Assembly: GCA_013398275.1 (NCBI GenBank)
Contig: VZSE01004136.1
Location: 1-64,000, forward strand
DNA: 64,000 nucleotides
Source of the DNA: Promerops cafer
Lineage: Eukaryota; Chordata; Aves; Passeriformes; Nectariniidae
Direction of reading: 5' to 3'
Positions 1 through 12,270 of the stretch are shown one piece after another (position 1 is the stretch's first letter; the number at the start of each line of letters is the position of its first letter). The translations under genes were made by a program, and so were the position numbers. The notes beneath the pieces were generated by a model, which saw only the letters and a list, made by a program, of their open reading frames with translations, did no database searches and had not been told where the DNA came from.

Positions 1-191
1 CGGGCGCGGGCGCTGCGCCGCCGCGGAGCGCTGCTCGCCTGCCTCTCCTTGGGGACGCTGCTGGCCCTCGCCGACGCCAAGGGTGCCTTCTACCCCCCCG
101 CCGCCCCGCTGCCCTACGGCGGCAGGTACAGCCTCTACACGGCCGGCTCCAGCCCGCAGCTCGGCCCCGGCAAGCCCGTGGGCAAGCACAA
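1..191 (+). CDS. EMILIN3: EMILIN3 exon 1 (5' truncated): signal peptide and start of EMI region
   Basis: Frame 1 is open from the first base to a donor AA|GTAAGC at 191/192. It encodes an arginine-rich stretch, a hydrophobic core (LLACLSLGTLLALADA) typical of a secretory signal, and the RYSLYT motif that precedes the EMI domain in EMILIN3. The exon ends in phase 2. The initiator ATG and promoter are outside the window. The sequence is very GC-rich, consistent with a CpG-island first exon that continues into intron 1. Confidence 0.88.
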
Positions 192-3100
192 GTAAGCGAT
201 CCCCGGCCGCGGCCGCGCAACCCATCCGGAGGGCACCGCGAGCCGCCGTCCCCGGGCACCGCGCCGGGTCTCCGTCGGGCATCCCTTACCGGGAACAGAC
301 CGCGGCCACCGGGCACCGGCCACGCGTCTGGGCTCTCCAGGCAGCATCCCCGGGGGACGGGCTGCCGCGGGTACCCAAACCCCCGTGCTGACCACGGGCA
401 CCTTCCCCAGGGCTCGCCTGCGGGCATCCCTGGCTGGGCAGGAGTCCTTGGGTACCGGCCGCGGGCATCCCTTGCTCCATATCATCTGCCAGGTACTGCG
501 CAAGGGCTGGCGGCAGCGCAGCAGTGTCCGAGTGTCTCAGTGCCCCCCTCCATCTAGAGGAGGGTCCGGGAGTTGTATTTCCAAGAGGGAACGGGCTGCG
601 TGCGGTGGGGACACGTGTGCTACGGTCCGGTGCGGGACGGGGCTGGAGGAGATGGGGATGGCGTGCCCGTGTGTGGTTTTGGGGTCGGTGCTGTACCTGC
701 TCTGCGTGACGTGGGGGCTGGGAGCGGTGATGTGCGGGAGGGGAGGGTGGCAGTGCACACTCCTGCGTGTGGAAACAGGTTGGTTTGGAGGGAATTTGGT
801 TGTAAAATACATACATACTGGAGTTGAAATATGTTTTCAAGAAACCTGGAAAGCTCAGGCAGTGAGGAGTGTGAGTTTTACACATACTGTAGGCTTTCTC
901 CGTTCAGTTGCATAAGAGCTGTTACACTGGGGGCAGAGAGGGGGGTGTTGCTGCCCTCTCTGCTTGTTTGCTAGAGCAGTTTCTGCCGGGCTCCTTTGAA
1001 AGAGGGAGGATGTGGGGATATGAACAAGCTGAAATGAACAAAGTGACACTCGGGACAAACAATACTGGCAGTGCCAGTGAGGGCTTTCAAAAAGCCATAA
1101 CATTTTCCAGCTGCTCACTCTAAAAACATCAGGCTGGAGCTATAAAACTGCTTGCCACAGGTGTGTGAGAAGGGAGGGGGTTCTGAGAGGGAGAGCGAGC
1201 CAGAGCCACACTAACCTGAGCAGTCACAGGTAGGCAGTGTTTATTAGTAGTGGCTAGTAGATCTGCCTGCATGGGCTACTGGAGGCAGCTGGTGGTGTGT
1301 TTGTAAGCAGGCCCTGCACTTAGGGACAGACGGTGATCCTAAGTTTCCACATACACACATGAACTCCCTTGCCTGCAGCTCAGAGAAGTGGCTGGCCTTC
1401 CTTCTCCTGTGGTCCTGGGCACGGATGAATGACTCACTGGTGGAGGAGCAGGGAGCAGCACAGGGCCCTGCTCATGCTCTGAGCCTGGCAGCCCCTTGCC
1501 AGGGCAGAGCTGCTCAGGTCTGGGCAGGCTGGAAATGCCAGTCACAAATGGGAGTTGTGTGCCCATCCCAGGGGATCAGAGGGAGCCCTCGGTGAGGGGC
1601 TGGGGTGGATGTGCTGGTGCAGCTCCTGGGGGGAGCAAGTGGGGTGTGCTGGGGGGTGTGGGATCGGGGGGATCCCTGCTGGAAAGGAGCAGAGAGAGGC
1701 TTCGAGGGAGGATGACCCTGCTCACACCTTGCTGCTTCATGGAGAGAGCTCCTGCCCCAGGTGGGCTGTTGGAGATCATGTAGCCTGCTCAGGGCCTCTG
1801 AGTGGGGGCACTGGGAGGCAACTGGGGTTGCTGCAGCTCAGCTGCCTGGTCACAGGCTGGGATGCAGTTGGAGCTCCCTGGCATGGCCATCACGTGGCCT
1901 GTGGAGAGCAGCCTCGAGGCTGAGCACAGAAATGAGCTGCAGGGCCTCAGCCCAGCTGCCATGGGTTTGCCATGAGGGTTTGGTAAGAAGGGCTATGGTG
2001 TCTCCTGTTCGAGTGTGTGTGTGTGTGCATGCACAGGGTGGGTGTGCACAGCCCTCTGCCAGCCCCCTCCATGTCACACTCAGGGGCCAGAGCAGCAGGA
2101 ATGGCTCGCTCTGAGTGGGGAAAGATGAGTGAAGAAGGGACAAGCGCTGATGGCAAACAGGTGAAGGCAAAGTACAGTCCCTACCCATCCTTACCAAGCC
2201 AGCTGGCACAGGGGAAGCCACGTCCTCCCGCCTCACTGAACACCTCTCTGCACCTGCAGCTTGCGCTGGCCCATCTGCTCCATCCCGCTGACCTCCTGCC
2301 TCAGCTCTGCTCTGCACCGTGGGCCTGTGCCCTCCTCTCCTCCCACTCTGCCGTCTGCCACATCCCCCTGTCCTTAATCCCTGCCTCACCACACATCCCT
2401 GCTGTCTCTGCCCCTGTGGACCAAGTCCATCTGCTCCTGCCGGCAGCCCTGCCTTCAGCTGGAACAGCCTTGGCCTCCATCTGTCCTAGCAGCAGTCCTA
2501 CATCCTCCCCACACGCTGCTTTCCTCGCAGCCAACTGATCCCCAGCGCCTGGCCTTGCTGCTTGGCTCAGGAAAGCTGGCTGGTACCTGTGGCAGCCAGC
2601 TGCAGGCGGATGGCAGAGGGAAGGGGCTCTCTGTACTAACTGTCCCAGAGATCTGAAGGGTTTCCAGCCTCTGTCACAGATCTACTCCGTGTCCCTGCCT
2701 CTGTGATGGAGGGACCCCCGGTGCTGCAGCCCTACAGAGCAGCATCTCCTCTCTGTGCCTTGTCTGTGGCAGCACCCACAGCAAGGGCTGAAGGCTTTTG
2801 GGTTGGCCCCTGCACTGGCAGAGCTCCAGGAGCTGCAGCAGGACAGGCCACTCCTGCCAGGCACTGCTGGAGCTATTTCTGGGATGCTATTCCTACAACT
2901 GCTGCTGCTGCTGGGATTCTGATTGTCCTCACAGCCTGTCTCACCACACAGTCCATGCTGTGCCAAGCACAGCCCAGCTCTGGGGATGCCACCAGCACTG
3001 GTGACAACATGGCTGTGACTGTGACAGGAGCCACGCTCCTGCAGCATGGTTGTGATGCCCCTCCCCAGAAGCTGCCCAAGCTGGGGGGCTCCTTCCAGCT

Positions 3101-6100
3101 GCTGCCCCCAGGCCTCGCTGGCAGTGTCTGGCAGTGCAGGCACTGCTGTCTGCTGGGCAGGGGGTGACAATGTCTTGCTGTATTTCCCCCCAGGAGCTAC
3201 TGTGCCTACGTGGTGCAGCGCAACGTGACGTGCACGCTGCAGGACGGGGCTGAGAGCTACGTCAAGGCTGAGTACCACAAGTGCAGCTGGGGACCCAAGT
3301 GCCCAGGGAAAGTGCTGTGAGTATGGGGGACACTGGGGCATGGCTCCCTTCCCCTCCCAAAGACCTCTCTCCCCTGAGACCCTGTGCCACCTTTCTGACC
3401 ATGAGCCCCCACTTTCCAGAGGGCAGTGAAAGGGGCTGAAGGACTTTTCCTGGACACAGCAGTCAGTGGCAGGGCAGTGGTGTTGGGAGGAGGCAAGGTG
3501 GGATCTGTCAGGAGGGAGAGGGAGCTCTATACCTCCTCAGAAACTGTCAGGGGAGGTTCAGATGTGATATCAGGAAAAGGTTTTCACCCAGATGGCAGTT
3601 GAGCACTGGAAAAGGCTCCCCAGGGAAGTTGATCATGGCACCAAGCCTGACAGAGTTGAAGAAGCATTTGGACAATGCTCTCAGGCACATGGTGTAATTT
3701 TTGGGGGTGTTCTGTGCAGTTGCTGGGCACAATGATCCTTATGGGTCCCCTCAAACTCAGGATATTCTATGATTCAGAAATAAATCTGGCAATCATGGGC
3801 AGTGGGGAGGTGCCTGTGCACGTGTGTAGGAAAGCAGTTTGTCACAGACCTGCGGGGTGGCAGAATGATGGCAGCTCGGTGAGAACCTGACCGAGAGGAC
3901 GAGGAAATGGAGCCTGTGGCTGGGGATGGCTGCCTGCTTCCTGCTCCAGGAAAATATTTGCAAAACTCTTTGCCACCTCATCAGTGCTGGAGGGAAACAC
4001 TTTACAGTGCCACAGCTGGAGCCGCTGGTGGTGCAGGGCAGACACTGGGGCTTTGTGCTTCACCACCCTCCAGGGATGCTGCTCCACGGGGAAAAGCTGT
4101 TCTCCTGCATCCTCCCCAGGCTGGAGGAGTGGAGCACAGCTGAGCACAGAGGAAAACTGGGATGAGAGAAGTTTTTGTCAGAGCCTAGTGCCCATCCTGT
4201 GGCAGCTGGCTGGGACTCTCCATGTCCTGGTGGTGCCACGGGCTCTGCTCGCATCCTCTGCTGGCAGAGACGGCAGCTGGACCCACTCGCTCACTTGCTC
4301 TTTCCATCACAAGAGTTTCAGCAGCGTTTGGGGACTTCAGGACATCCTGCAGCTGCTGGTACCCACTGAGGAGATCTCCAAAGTCTTTCCCATCTCCACG
4401 ATGTCCTCTGTTTGTCTCCTTCTAACAACACCAGGGTGAAACCAGGGTGTTTTCTGAGGGCAGATGGACCCACAGCTGAATTTTCTGCAGAGCCTCAGAT
4501 GCTGCATCCATGGACAAAAGGGAAACATGAGTTTTCCATGTGCTGGGGCCATCAGCTGATGTTTGTGCAGCTGGCTGCAAATACTTCCCCTTGCTGCTGT
4601 TTGTAGCAGGGGTAGAAAGATTTGGAAGTGCCCAAGGCTTTGAGCTCCTCTGCAGAGGCTGGGATGACACAGAGAAGGTGCTCTGCCTTTTGGATGCCAT
4701 CCTCCTCCTTTCTTCACCCCCTGACAGTGGCTGGAGCAGCAATCTCCCGTGGTACATCCAGGCAGGTTTCTACACAGTACAGCAGAAGGAAAGATCATTG
4801 AAACTCAGCAGTGTCTGTGAAGAGGAGTAATAAGAAGAACTTGTTTTGAAACTGTCCCTTTGGGAAATTGATGTTGAGAACTTTTGAAGAGATTCAAAGA
4901 GCAGAGGATTTGGGTTTGGTTTATCCCCCTGCCCTGTGGTGTGTATGGAGGTGGCTGTGTCTCACTGGGAATCGTGTGGAAGCAGCACTGCCAGGGGCTG
5001 CAGCCTGGGCTGGAGACACTGTGGCTTTGACAAGGACATGGATGGCAGGGAATCAGCCCCATGTGCTGCCCTGACTGATGGATAAGTGCCTTCTGCAGGC
5101 CCTCTGCAGCATGGATGGCTGTGCTGCTCCTCCAAGACCTTCTGCTGAACATGCTGGAGAAGAACAAGAGGCTGATCTTGTGTGTTGTTGCAAAACAGCA
5201 AACATCAGGATTTTCAGGCCCTGGTAAATTCAGATTGGAAATTTCCAAAAGGCAGGCTTAAAGCTTTGGTATTTAGAGGTGGTGAGAAAAGTGCCGTGTT
5301 CAGCCCTGTGTGGCTCAGCTCAGCTGGTGGGGGAACACAGGTGCCAGCAGGGTCCTGTCCCATCACTGCTGCCTCACAGGAGAAGCAGGGAGCAGCTGAA
5401 TCCTCCCCCACGGCTGGTGGGACCTCATCCAGAAGGAGAGCAGGGGGAAGGTGTGAGGTGGGCTTGCACCTTGTGTGCTGGGTATGGGAGGATCAATGCT
5501 GTAGTACTCAAATTCATGATGGAGACACTTCCCAGGGCATCCCAGCTGGGGCAGGAGGCAGTGTAAGGAGCCATCCCTCTGTGCACATCACAACATCACC
5601 CTGGAGACCCTCACCAGGCCAGCCCAAGCCCCTTTAGGCTTCCCAGCCAACTGATGCCCTCCACACAGAGAGAAAAGACCTTTCCAAAGGTATTTCAACC
5701 CTCATGGGGGCCCCCAGACAGGCTTACAGTTGAGAAGAGGATTTTTTTGATCCCAATAGGAAATTCTGTAGGTCAATTCAAAGTGCAAACCACTTTTACA
5801 AGCAGTCCACTTCCCTCTTACAAGTGATGTGAGCTTGCAGGGCTTTTGAAATCAGTTCCATCATTTCATCTTGTGCTCTCCTGGCCAGAAGGTGCCAAAC
5901 AGTGTGGCATCTGTCACAGTGGTTACCTATCAGGCCAGGGACTGCAGCAATACACTTAGAGCTGCAGTTCTAAATCAACACAGTGTCCCAAACTTGACCA
6001 AAAGCCCACTGTAATGCTACACTGAGCTATGGTGCAGCAAGAGCTCTTGGAGAAGACGGGCCATGGTCTGCAGGTGCAGCACAAGGGTTTCAGCCAGGCT

Positions 6101-8864
6101 TTCCCACATGCCCAGATCTCCCACATCCAACAGGACTGTGACCCTGCTCTCTTGCTTGATGTTGAGGTTGCTTCTCTAAACTGTCTTCTCTCTCCCTCCC
6201 CTCTCCTGGAAAGGTACCGCACCTTCTTCAGGCCCAAATACAAGATTGGATACAAGACAGTGACCGAGCTGTCCTGGAGGTGCTGCCCAGGCTTCATGGG
6301 AGAAGGGTGCCATGACAGCCCGACAGACCAGCCTGGCCTTCTGCCCCAGCATCCCAGCCCTAAAATGCCCCCTGGGCAAAAGATGTTTCCAATGCCCAGA
6401 CTTCCTCCCTACCCCAAAAGCCACCCTGACCTGTTTCCAGGACCAAAGAAGAATCAATATGGTGAGATTTTGCTCCTGCTTCGTGTCCCCAGCTCACCAC
6501 ACCATTGTCATGCACTCAAACCTCCAGGTTCTCTCTGTTCCAGCGCAGAGCACGAATCTGGCAAAAATTCAGTGGGTGACATGTTTTCTGTCAGAGACCT
6601 GACATTTGATTGCTTTGAGGACTACTTGCTTTTTAAATCTTGTTTCTTTCAAAACATGCAGCTTCAGAATTGCATTTCCTCATTGATTTAGAGCATTTTT
6701 CCATTAATTGTGAGGTTGATGGGTGCATCTCAAGAGGCAGCTCTCCTGGGCTGTTATCATCACCTGCTGTTGAACTTGGGAACAGAGGGCTGGATCCCAA
6801 GAGGAAAGAGGGTTTCCTGATAGCTTAAGGAGAGATGTGGGCTGAGATTTTGCTGAAATGACAATAACAGAGGGCCGGACACAAGGTTATTATGGGAAAG
6901 GACTTGAAGGAGGGAGGTTAAAGGAGCAGCAGCCCTCACTGTGCCCTTTCTATTTCTTTCCCTGTGCAGGCAGGAAGCTGCCCGGCCTCTTCGGGGACCG
7001 CCTGGATCGGCTGGAGGAGGAGGTGAGGCGCCTTTCCCAGTCCTACGACAGCCTGCACACCATGGTGAGTGGGCTGGGGGACCGCCTGCGCTTGGCCATC
7101 CAGGAGGACACCACCAAGATGATCGGCTCCCTGATGAACAGCCCGGGCACGCCAGACTCATCCGTGGGCTTCGGCATCATTCCCGACGGCCTGGTGGATG
7201 TGGCAGACAAAGCCGACATCGCCACGTACCCTCCCGTGGGGGAGATCCTGACCAAAGTGACGGAGGTGAGCGATGTGCTGAAAACCAAGGCAGATCTGCT
7301 GCACGAGGTCCGGGGCATGGTCCTGGACCACGACGGGCAGATCAAGCACCTGCTGGAATCCGCCCGGCCCTCGCCCCTCACCTCCATCGACCTGCTGGAG
7401 GAGTATGTGGACACGAGGCTGAGCAACCTGCGTGGAGAGCTGCTCGATGGCTTCGAGAAGAAGCTGGGCAAGATCCAGACCACGTGTGATTTCCGCATCC
7501 AAGAGGTGCGGCAGCAGTGCGAGGAGGAGAAAGCTGCCAACCTGCGGCTGCAGCAGACGCTGGATGGGAAGGAGCTGGAGATCAAGAAAGAGATCTCTCA
7601 GCTGGAGACCCAGATCCAAGGGCTGACAGTGGTGGAAAGCTGCTGCAGTAACCTGGATTACCTCACTGATCGCATGAACATCCTTGAGAAAGGCCTTCAC
7701 AGCATCTCCGAGTCCCAGAAGAACCTGCACTCACGCCTGGATGGAGAAATCTCCACTGTCACCCTAGGGAATCTCTTTGAAGGGCGCTTTGAAGACCTGG
7801 AAGCCAGGCTCAATGCTACAGAGAGGGAAACAGGGAGCTGCTGCTCTGGTATAGAGGACAGCATGAAAGGCACGGTGGTGGCAGAGGTGGATGGCATGAG
7901 GACTGCCTTTGAAGACAAAATGCAGACCCTAGAGGACAGGTTCATGACCATTGTGGGGGAGCTGAACAATGTCAGTTCTCCCATGGGCATGGATGGAGCA
8001 GTGGTGCCTGTCCTGGAAGGGGAGCTTGCCAGCATGAGGAAACGGACGGATGAGACACTGGAGGTGTTGCAGAATCGCCTCATCACACTGGAGAGCACCT
8101 GCTCCCTGGGATGTGCCTCTGCCTCCAAAGACGTGGAGACCTTTCGGACAGAGATCGAGGATTGCCAGAGCAAGAACCAGGACCTTCTCCTCCGGATGGA
8201 CAGCAATTACGACCTCCTGCGCAAGCTGAACGCCACCATCCTGGAGATCCAGCGGCGAATCGAGGAGGAAGCATCGGGGGCTTTGCAAGGGGAGATCACC
8301 TTGCTAAAGATCAACCTGAACACTGTGAGCAAGTCTCTGACAGGCCTCAAGGACTCCGTCTCCCAGTACTCAGACACCGTGACGCACGTCAACTCCTCAC
8401 TAGATGAGCACGAGCGGAAGATTGAGGATGAGGTCCACTCCATCCAGGAGAAAGTCAATGACCAAGGCTCCCAGCTTTTCTTCAGCAATCGCCGTGTCCT
8501 GAACCTCAAGGGAGACCTGGAGCGACTCAAAGCCAGGATTGTTAGTGACCTGAGCTCCTGCAAGAACGTGGCCCACGGCCTGCAGCAGGAGGTCTCTCAC
8601 TTCGACGCGCGGGTGGCGCGGGTGGAGAGCGCCTGCGGCAGGCTGGGGGCCATCACCGGCAGCCTGGACGACATCAGGGAGGAACTGGAGAAACACACGG
8701 GCAGTCTGTGGGACTACATGGACCACGTGAACGGGACACTGGCTGCCCACTCTCAGGAAATCACAGGACTGAAGGACAACTTGCTTGACTGCCAAGCCAA
8801 GGTCTCTGAGCTGGCGGAACAGGTCGGGCACTTGGAAGAGAAGGCAGAGAGGAGGCAGCATTAG
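1..8864 (+). CDS. EMILIN3: EMILIN3, elastin microfibril interfacer 3 (5' partial, spliced)
   Basis: Secreted extracellular-matrix glycoprotein of the EMILIN/multimerin family. Coding exons are 1-191, 3194-3316, 6214-6461 and 6970-8864. All junctions are GT-AG and phases agree (2, 2, 1), giving 818 residues in the window; the start codon lies upstream of base 1. Order: hydrophobic signal-peptide core, short linker, EMI domain across exons 1-3 (cysteines in YCAYV, VTCTL, KCSWGPKC and WRCCPGF), a proline-rich linker, then about 630 residues of coiled coil with N-glycosylation sequons (NAT, NVS, NSS, NGT) and CC pairs. There is no C-terminal gC1q domain, which separates EMILIN3 from EMILIN1 and EMILIN2. 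The human protein is about 766 residues, so length fits. The next gene, LPIN3, is convergent as in mammals. The assignment rests on recalled family sequence; EMILIN1/2 are poor alternatives. Confidence 0.95.
192..3193 (+). other. EMILIN3 intron 1
   Basis: About 3 kb of noncoding sequence. The first few hundred bases are very GC-rich, the downstream flank of a CpG island around exon 1. A short (TG)n run lies near 2012-2027. I see no coding exon. A TATA-like motif followed by a splice donor (1141-1229) is listed separately. Confidence 0.85.
1141..1229 (+). promoter_or_regulatory. Possible alternative promoter and first exon in EMILIN3 intron 1
   Basis: A TATAAAA motif at 1141-1147 is followed by an exon-like stretch ending at a donor CACAG|GTAGGC (1229/1230). 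TATA spacing would put a start site near 1170. This is only a sequence pattern; a TATA match alone is weak in a 64-kb window. Confidence 0.2.
3194..3316 (+). CDS. EMILIN3: EMILIN3 exon 2: N-terminal half of EMI domain
   Basis: This 123-nt exon has acceptor CCCCCAG|G at 3193/3194 and donor CT|GTGAGT at 3316/3317, phase 2 in and 2 out. It encodes the EMI-domain segment with CAYVVQRNVTC, ESYVKAEY and CSWGPKCPG. The NVT sequon is a potential N-glycosylation site. Its cysteines pair with those in exon 3. Confidence 0.93.
3317..6213 (+). other. EMILIN3 intron 2
   Basis: About 2.9 kb of noncoding sequence containing a CR1 LINE 3' end near its start (3540-3776). I see no exon or structured RNA in the rest. 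It ends with a long pyrimidine tract before exon 3. Confidence 0.85.
3540..3776 (+). mobile_element. CR1 LINE 3' fragment (+ orientation)
   Basis: The stretch carries the typical CR1 3' region: a CACTGGAAAAGGCTCCCCAGG-like block, then GATCCTTATGGGTCCC and the terminal ATTCTATGATTC. It is 5'-truncated and noncoding, in intron 2 of EMILIN3. Boundaries are approximate. Confidence 0.85.
6214..6461 (+). CDS. EMILIN3: EMILIN3 exon 3: C-terminal half of EMI domain and proline-rich linker
   Basis: This 248-nt exon has acceptor GGAAAG|G at 6213/6214 and donor G|GTGAGA at 6461/6462. It encodes YRTFFRPKYKIGYKTVTEL, then the WRCCPGF signature and a final cysteine that close the EMI domain. A proline- and lysine-rich linker of about 45 residues follows. 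It exits in phase 1. Confidence 0.93.
6462..6969 (+). other. EMILIN3 intron 3
   Basis: A short intron of 508 bp with donor GTGAGA and acceptor CCTGTGCAG. No internal features were recognised. Confidence 0.85.
6970..8864 (+). CDS. EMILIN3: EMILIN3 exon 4: large coiled-coil exon with stop codon
   Basis: A single 1,895-nt terminal coding exon. The acceptor TGTGCAG|GC at 6969/6970 restores the phase-1 reading frame, and the stop TAG is at 8862-8864. It begins with the GLFGDRLDRLEEE segment and then runs as heptad-rich, E/L/K-rich coiled coil. Two CC pairs (SCCSN, SCCSG) and later cysteines could make inter-chain disulfides in trimers. Conserved-looking blocks include SPLTSIDLLEEYVD and LQGEITLLKINLNTVSKSLTGL. 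It ends in a short charged tail with no gC1q domain. Confidence 0.95.
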
Positions 8865-9250
8865 CCACACTGCCATGCCACGTGTCTTCCTTCTCCTGCT
8901 GTGAAGGACAGGATTAAATTATATCACACAGACTCGCTCCAATGTGACAACAGTTCTTGGGATAATTTTTTTATGAAAAGCTGCTACATTTTTTTTTTTC
9001 CCTGATCTTGTTGGCCCCACTTCTCCTTAACTCCACCGTGCTGGTACTTCCTTCCTGATGCTCAGCAACTGTCCTGACCCTGGTGCAGCAGTCTTGCTGC
9101 CTCCTGGCTGGGGGTGTTGCTTTGGCTCCTGGGCTGATGACCCCAGAAGGACAATTCAAGAGTAAGCTGGAGGCAGAAACATTTTTTTAAAATTTTATTT
9201 TTGTGGATTTATAATTTCTTGAAGAATAAAATCCTGTAGTTATCAGCTGA
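8865..9250 (+). other. EMILIN3: EMILIN3 3' UTR
   Basis: Sequence after the stop codon. An ATTAAA variant signal occurs at 8913-8918 and a canonical AATAAA at 9225-9230 after an AT-rich block. I take the latter as the main 3' end because it is canonical. Further AATAAA hexamers downstream (for example near 10650 and 11473) could serve longer transcripts. Confidence 0.6.
9225..9230 (+). terminator. EMILIN3 poly(A) signal AATAAA
   Basis: Canonical AATAAA about 360 nt after the EMILIN3 stop codon, followed by a GT-containing stretch. The alternative ATTAAA at 8913-8918 would give a very short 3' UTR. Confidence 0.6.
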
Positions 9251-11654
9251 GGAATAGTTTCTCTGACCTAAAGACCACCTGCATCTTAATCCAGAGACTG
9301 AGCAGAGCCAGGGCTCCTTGCAGGGAACAAAACTCACCACAGGAATTGTAGATTTCAAAGAACACACGTATTCACACGTCCCTCCAGGAACTGGCTTCCC
9401 TTCTCCGCAATGGCAGCCCTCCTTGTGTATGGTAAATCCATTTATAATGCTCCCTCCTCCATGCAGATGCACATGCCTTATGGAGCATAGAGGGTGTGCA
9501 TTAGGAAAACACATATGCATATGTATGTGTATATATATATGGTATGTGTATGTATATTTTTGAACAATCCTGTGTCATGGTGCTCATCTGATTCCAGTTT
9601 CCTAATGCTGCCCCCATGTCCTTTGCTGTATTCCAAAGACCCACACTGAGGAGCTAAAAGCTGTGGCAGCAGTGTTTGGAGAGAGCCCCATGGTCCCTGG
9701 GGCTGCTGTGCTTTGCAATCCCACTTTGCTGGGCTCAGTGGTTACACCTGGGACTGACATGATGGGTTGTGGAAAACACGTGTCTTCCCCGAGGAGAGGT
9801 GTGTCCACAGGTCTCTGCAGAGACCAAGCTGGGCACAGAGCAGTGCTGTGCTCCAGCTCTGGCTCTCTCCTGTTTTATTGCTTGAACTGTGAACTCCATC
9901 TCGTCCCAGGCAGGAGAGTTCCAGCTGCTCCAGGGTGAGTGCAGCAGTGGAAGAGCAGGAGCCTGCGTCCTCCTCATGCTCTTCTGATCCCATGGGGATG
10001 CCAGTAGCCCTGGGACCAACACCCATGTGGAACAAGGCAGGGCATCTGTGAGAACACCTCTGGAGACCTGTCCTCAGCTCAGAATGAAAACCCCCCATCA
10101 TTTACTCAGCCTGACTCTGGTTTTCCACAAATAGGCAGGCTGGAAAACGTTGTCCACGTTCCTGAGCAGCTCCAGCCTTGCCCTACACAGCCGTTGCACA
10201 CAGAATCCACCTCTCCCTAGGAGCCCACCATGGGCACCCTCCACTGATCAACCAATGGGGACTTCATTACTAGGATGAGGAGGAAATTAAAGAGCCTCCA
10301 TCCAGCCGCTCTGGCACTTTATAGCAGAGGAACATACTTTTCTCTCAGCATTGTAGCTCATGAACCCTTCCACAGCAGCCAGCCTTTGGCTCTCACACAG
10401 TGCCTGTCACCCTCACCAGGCTGTCCCTGCTCTTCTGCACCACGATCCCCTCCCTGATGCCCCCTGATTGCATAAAGGAGCAGCTCTGTGCTCTGACTGG
10501 CACAAATCAGCAGTGGCTCCCAGCAGAGATGCATCTGGGCACCTTTTCTCCCCCAGAAAATCTGGGTGAGCTCCCTTAAACATGCTTCCAGGCTAGGGAG
10601 GACCACAGGGATCACTGAGTCCAGTAGCCACACCATGTTCCCCTGAGGCAATAAAAGCTTGTTTGCCTGCCAGAGGAGCATGAGACATCAGCTGTGGGAG
10701 CATAGAGAGGACACGTGGCCCCACCACTTGCCCAGCCCTGCCAGGTGCTCCCAGCACCAGAATCCACTCTCATTGCTCTGAATTTGCTGATTTGGAGCTA
10801 CCCTGCAGCTGCTGAGACACTTCTCCAGCTGAGGAACGACCTTCTGCTCCGTTGGGCATCCTGCAAAACCTGCTCTCAGACAACAAAAGCTATTTTTTCC
10901 TCCAGCCTAAGGAAGGAGTCTCAAGCCAACCCTCAGTACTTTGTGATGGGCCAGGGGCACCCTCATCCTGCAGGGGGAGCATCCTGCCTAAGCCCCCTTT
11001 CCATCCCCTCACACCAGGGAGAAGACCAAAGAGAAAACCAAGCCAAGGGCCAGGCTCCGTGTCCCCCAGCCAGGGCTGGGTTAGAGTGGCTGAACAGGAA
11101 CAGCTTCCCCAGAAAAGAGGGAGCCAGGACTGGCCATAACAAAACTAGGACAAGGAAGAAGTCTGACCTTCCAGAAAATGGTGCTATGTTTGGACTATTC
11201 CTGACTAGTCACTTGAAGCTATGGACAGTTTGTTATTTCAGTTCTCAGCTATTCATGTTTAAAAAGTGAAAGGAACTTTGGCAAAACTGGGCATTTTTTA
11301 AAAATTGCTAGCAGAGTAAGGAAATGGTGCCCATGGGGTTGTCCTTGCATGGGCAGCTTTCTGAGGCAGTTGAGAACTGATCCTGTTAAAAGACTGTGTT
11401 CTATTGTTTTTAAAACCATGTCTATTTGTTCAGATTTTAAAAGCTGAAAAACTGTTTGTACTGGAAAGGAAAAAAATAAAGTATTTCTCGCTGAGGTTTC
11501 CAGGATCAAAATGACTTGTGTGGCTTCCAGAAGTGGCAGACAAGGAGATGACTTACACTCACACACAGGGGTCAGGGAAGGAGAAGGTAGATGCAAGACT
11601 GGAGGAAGGAGCCCAGCAGTGCTTCTGCCTTGGTTTTACTTTATAACCTCCCAT
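9251..11654. other. Noncoding spacer after EMILIN3
   Basis: About 2.4 kb without a convincing gene. It holds an AT/GT-rich simple repeat (9511-9560). Short open frames on both strands lack splice or family support. Confidence 0.6.
9511..9560. repeat. AT/GT-rich microsatellite
   Basis: Alternating purine-pyrimidine tract made of ATGT, GTAT and (AT)n units. Simple sequence repeat. Confidence 0.8.
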
Positions 11655-12003
11655 GAAGAGAGAGTTGGGGATGCTCAGTCTGGAGAAGAGAGGGCCATGG
11701 GGAGGCCTCACTGTGACCATGCAGGGCTTGAGGGGTCCCAGAGGAAAGATGGGGACAGAGTGTTCAACAGGGTCTGTGGTGGGAGGAGAAGGGGGGATGG
11801 CTTTCAACTGCAGGAGGTTGATTTGGGTTAAAAGGAAGCTGTTTTTTTACACTGAGGGTGGTGAGGCACAGGCCCAGGCTGTGCACAGAAGCTGTGGATG
11901 CCCCATCCCTGGGAACATCCGAGGCCAGGGGGGACAGGACTCTGTCTGGTCTGCTGGGAGGTAGCTCAGGTTTGAATAAGATGACCTTCAGGGCCCATTC
12001 CAA
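11655..12003 (+). mobile_element. CR1 LINE 3' fragment (+ orientation)
   Basis: About 350 bp resembling the CR1 3' end, with these blocks in order: TTGGGGATGCTCAGTCTGGAG, GGCCTCACTGTGACC, GAGGGTGGTGAGGCAC, AGAAGCTGTGGATGCCCCAT and a degraded terminal AGATGACCTTCAGGGCCC. It is 5'-truncated with no ORF. Confidence 0.9.
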
Positions 12004-12270
12004 GGGCAACCACTCAGGATGTCCCCATCGCACAGAGCAAGTTAATCACTGAATTCCTGTTCCCTGGAAGCACAGGAAATGCTCCAGCTGAAACTTACAG
12101 CAAAGGGCTGGGACAGCTCACAGCAGCAAAACAACCATTGGCCCTTGAGTCGGCCCGCCCTGCGCCCTGCTCTGAGAGCATCCCTGTCACCCTGCTCGTC
12201 ACCAAGTCCCTGACAGTCGTCAGTCCCGAATGGTCCCTGCTGCCCGGATCGTGCCATCCATCCCTGCAGG

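Noticed and set aside
10585..10635. Possible CR1 fragment (ACCACAGGGATCACTGAGTCC)
   Set aside because: Only about 30 bp resemble CR1; too short and without the terminal repeats.
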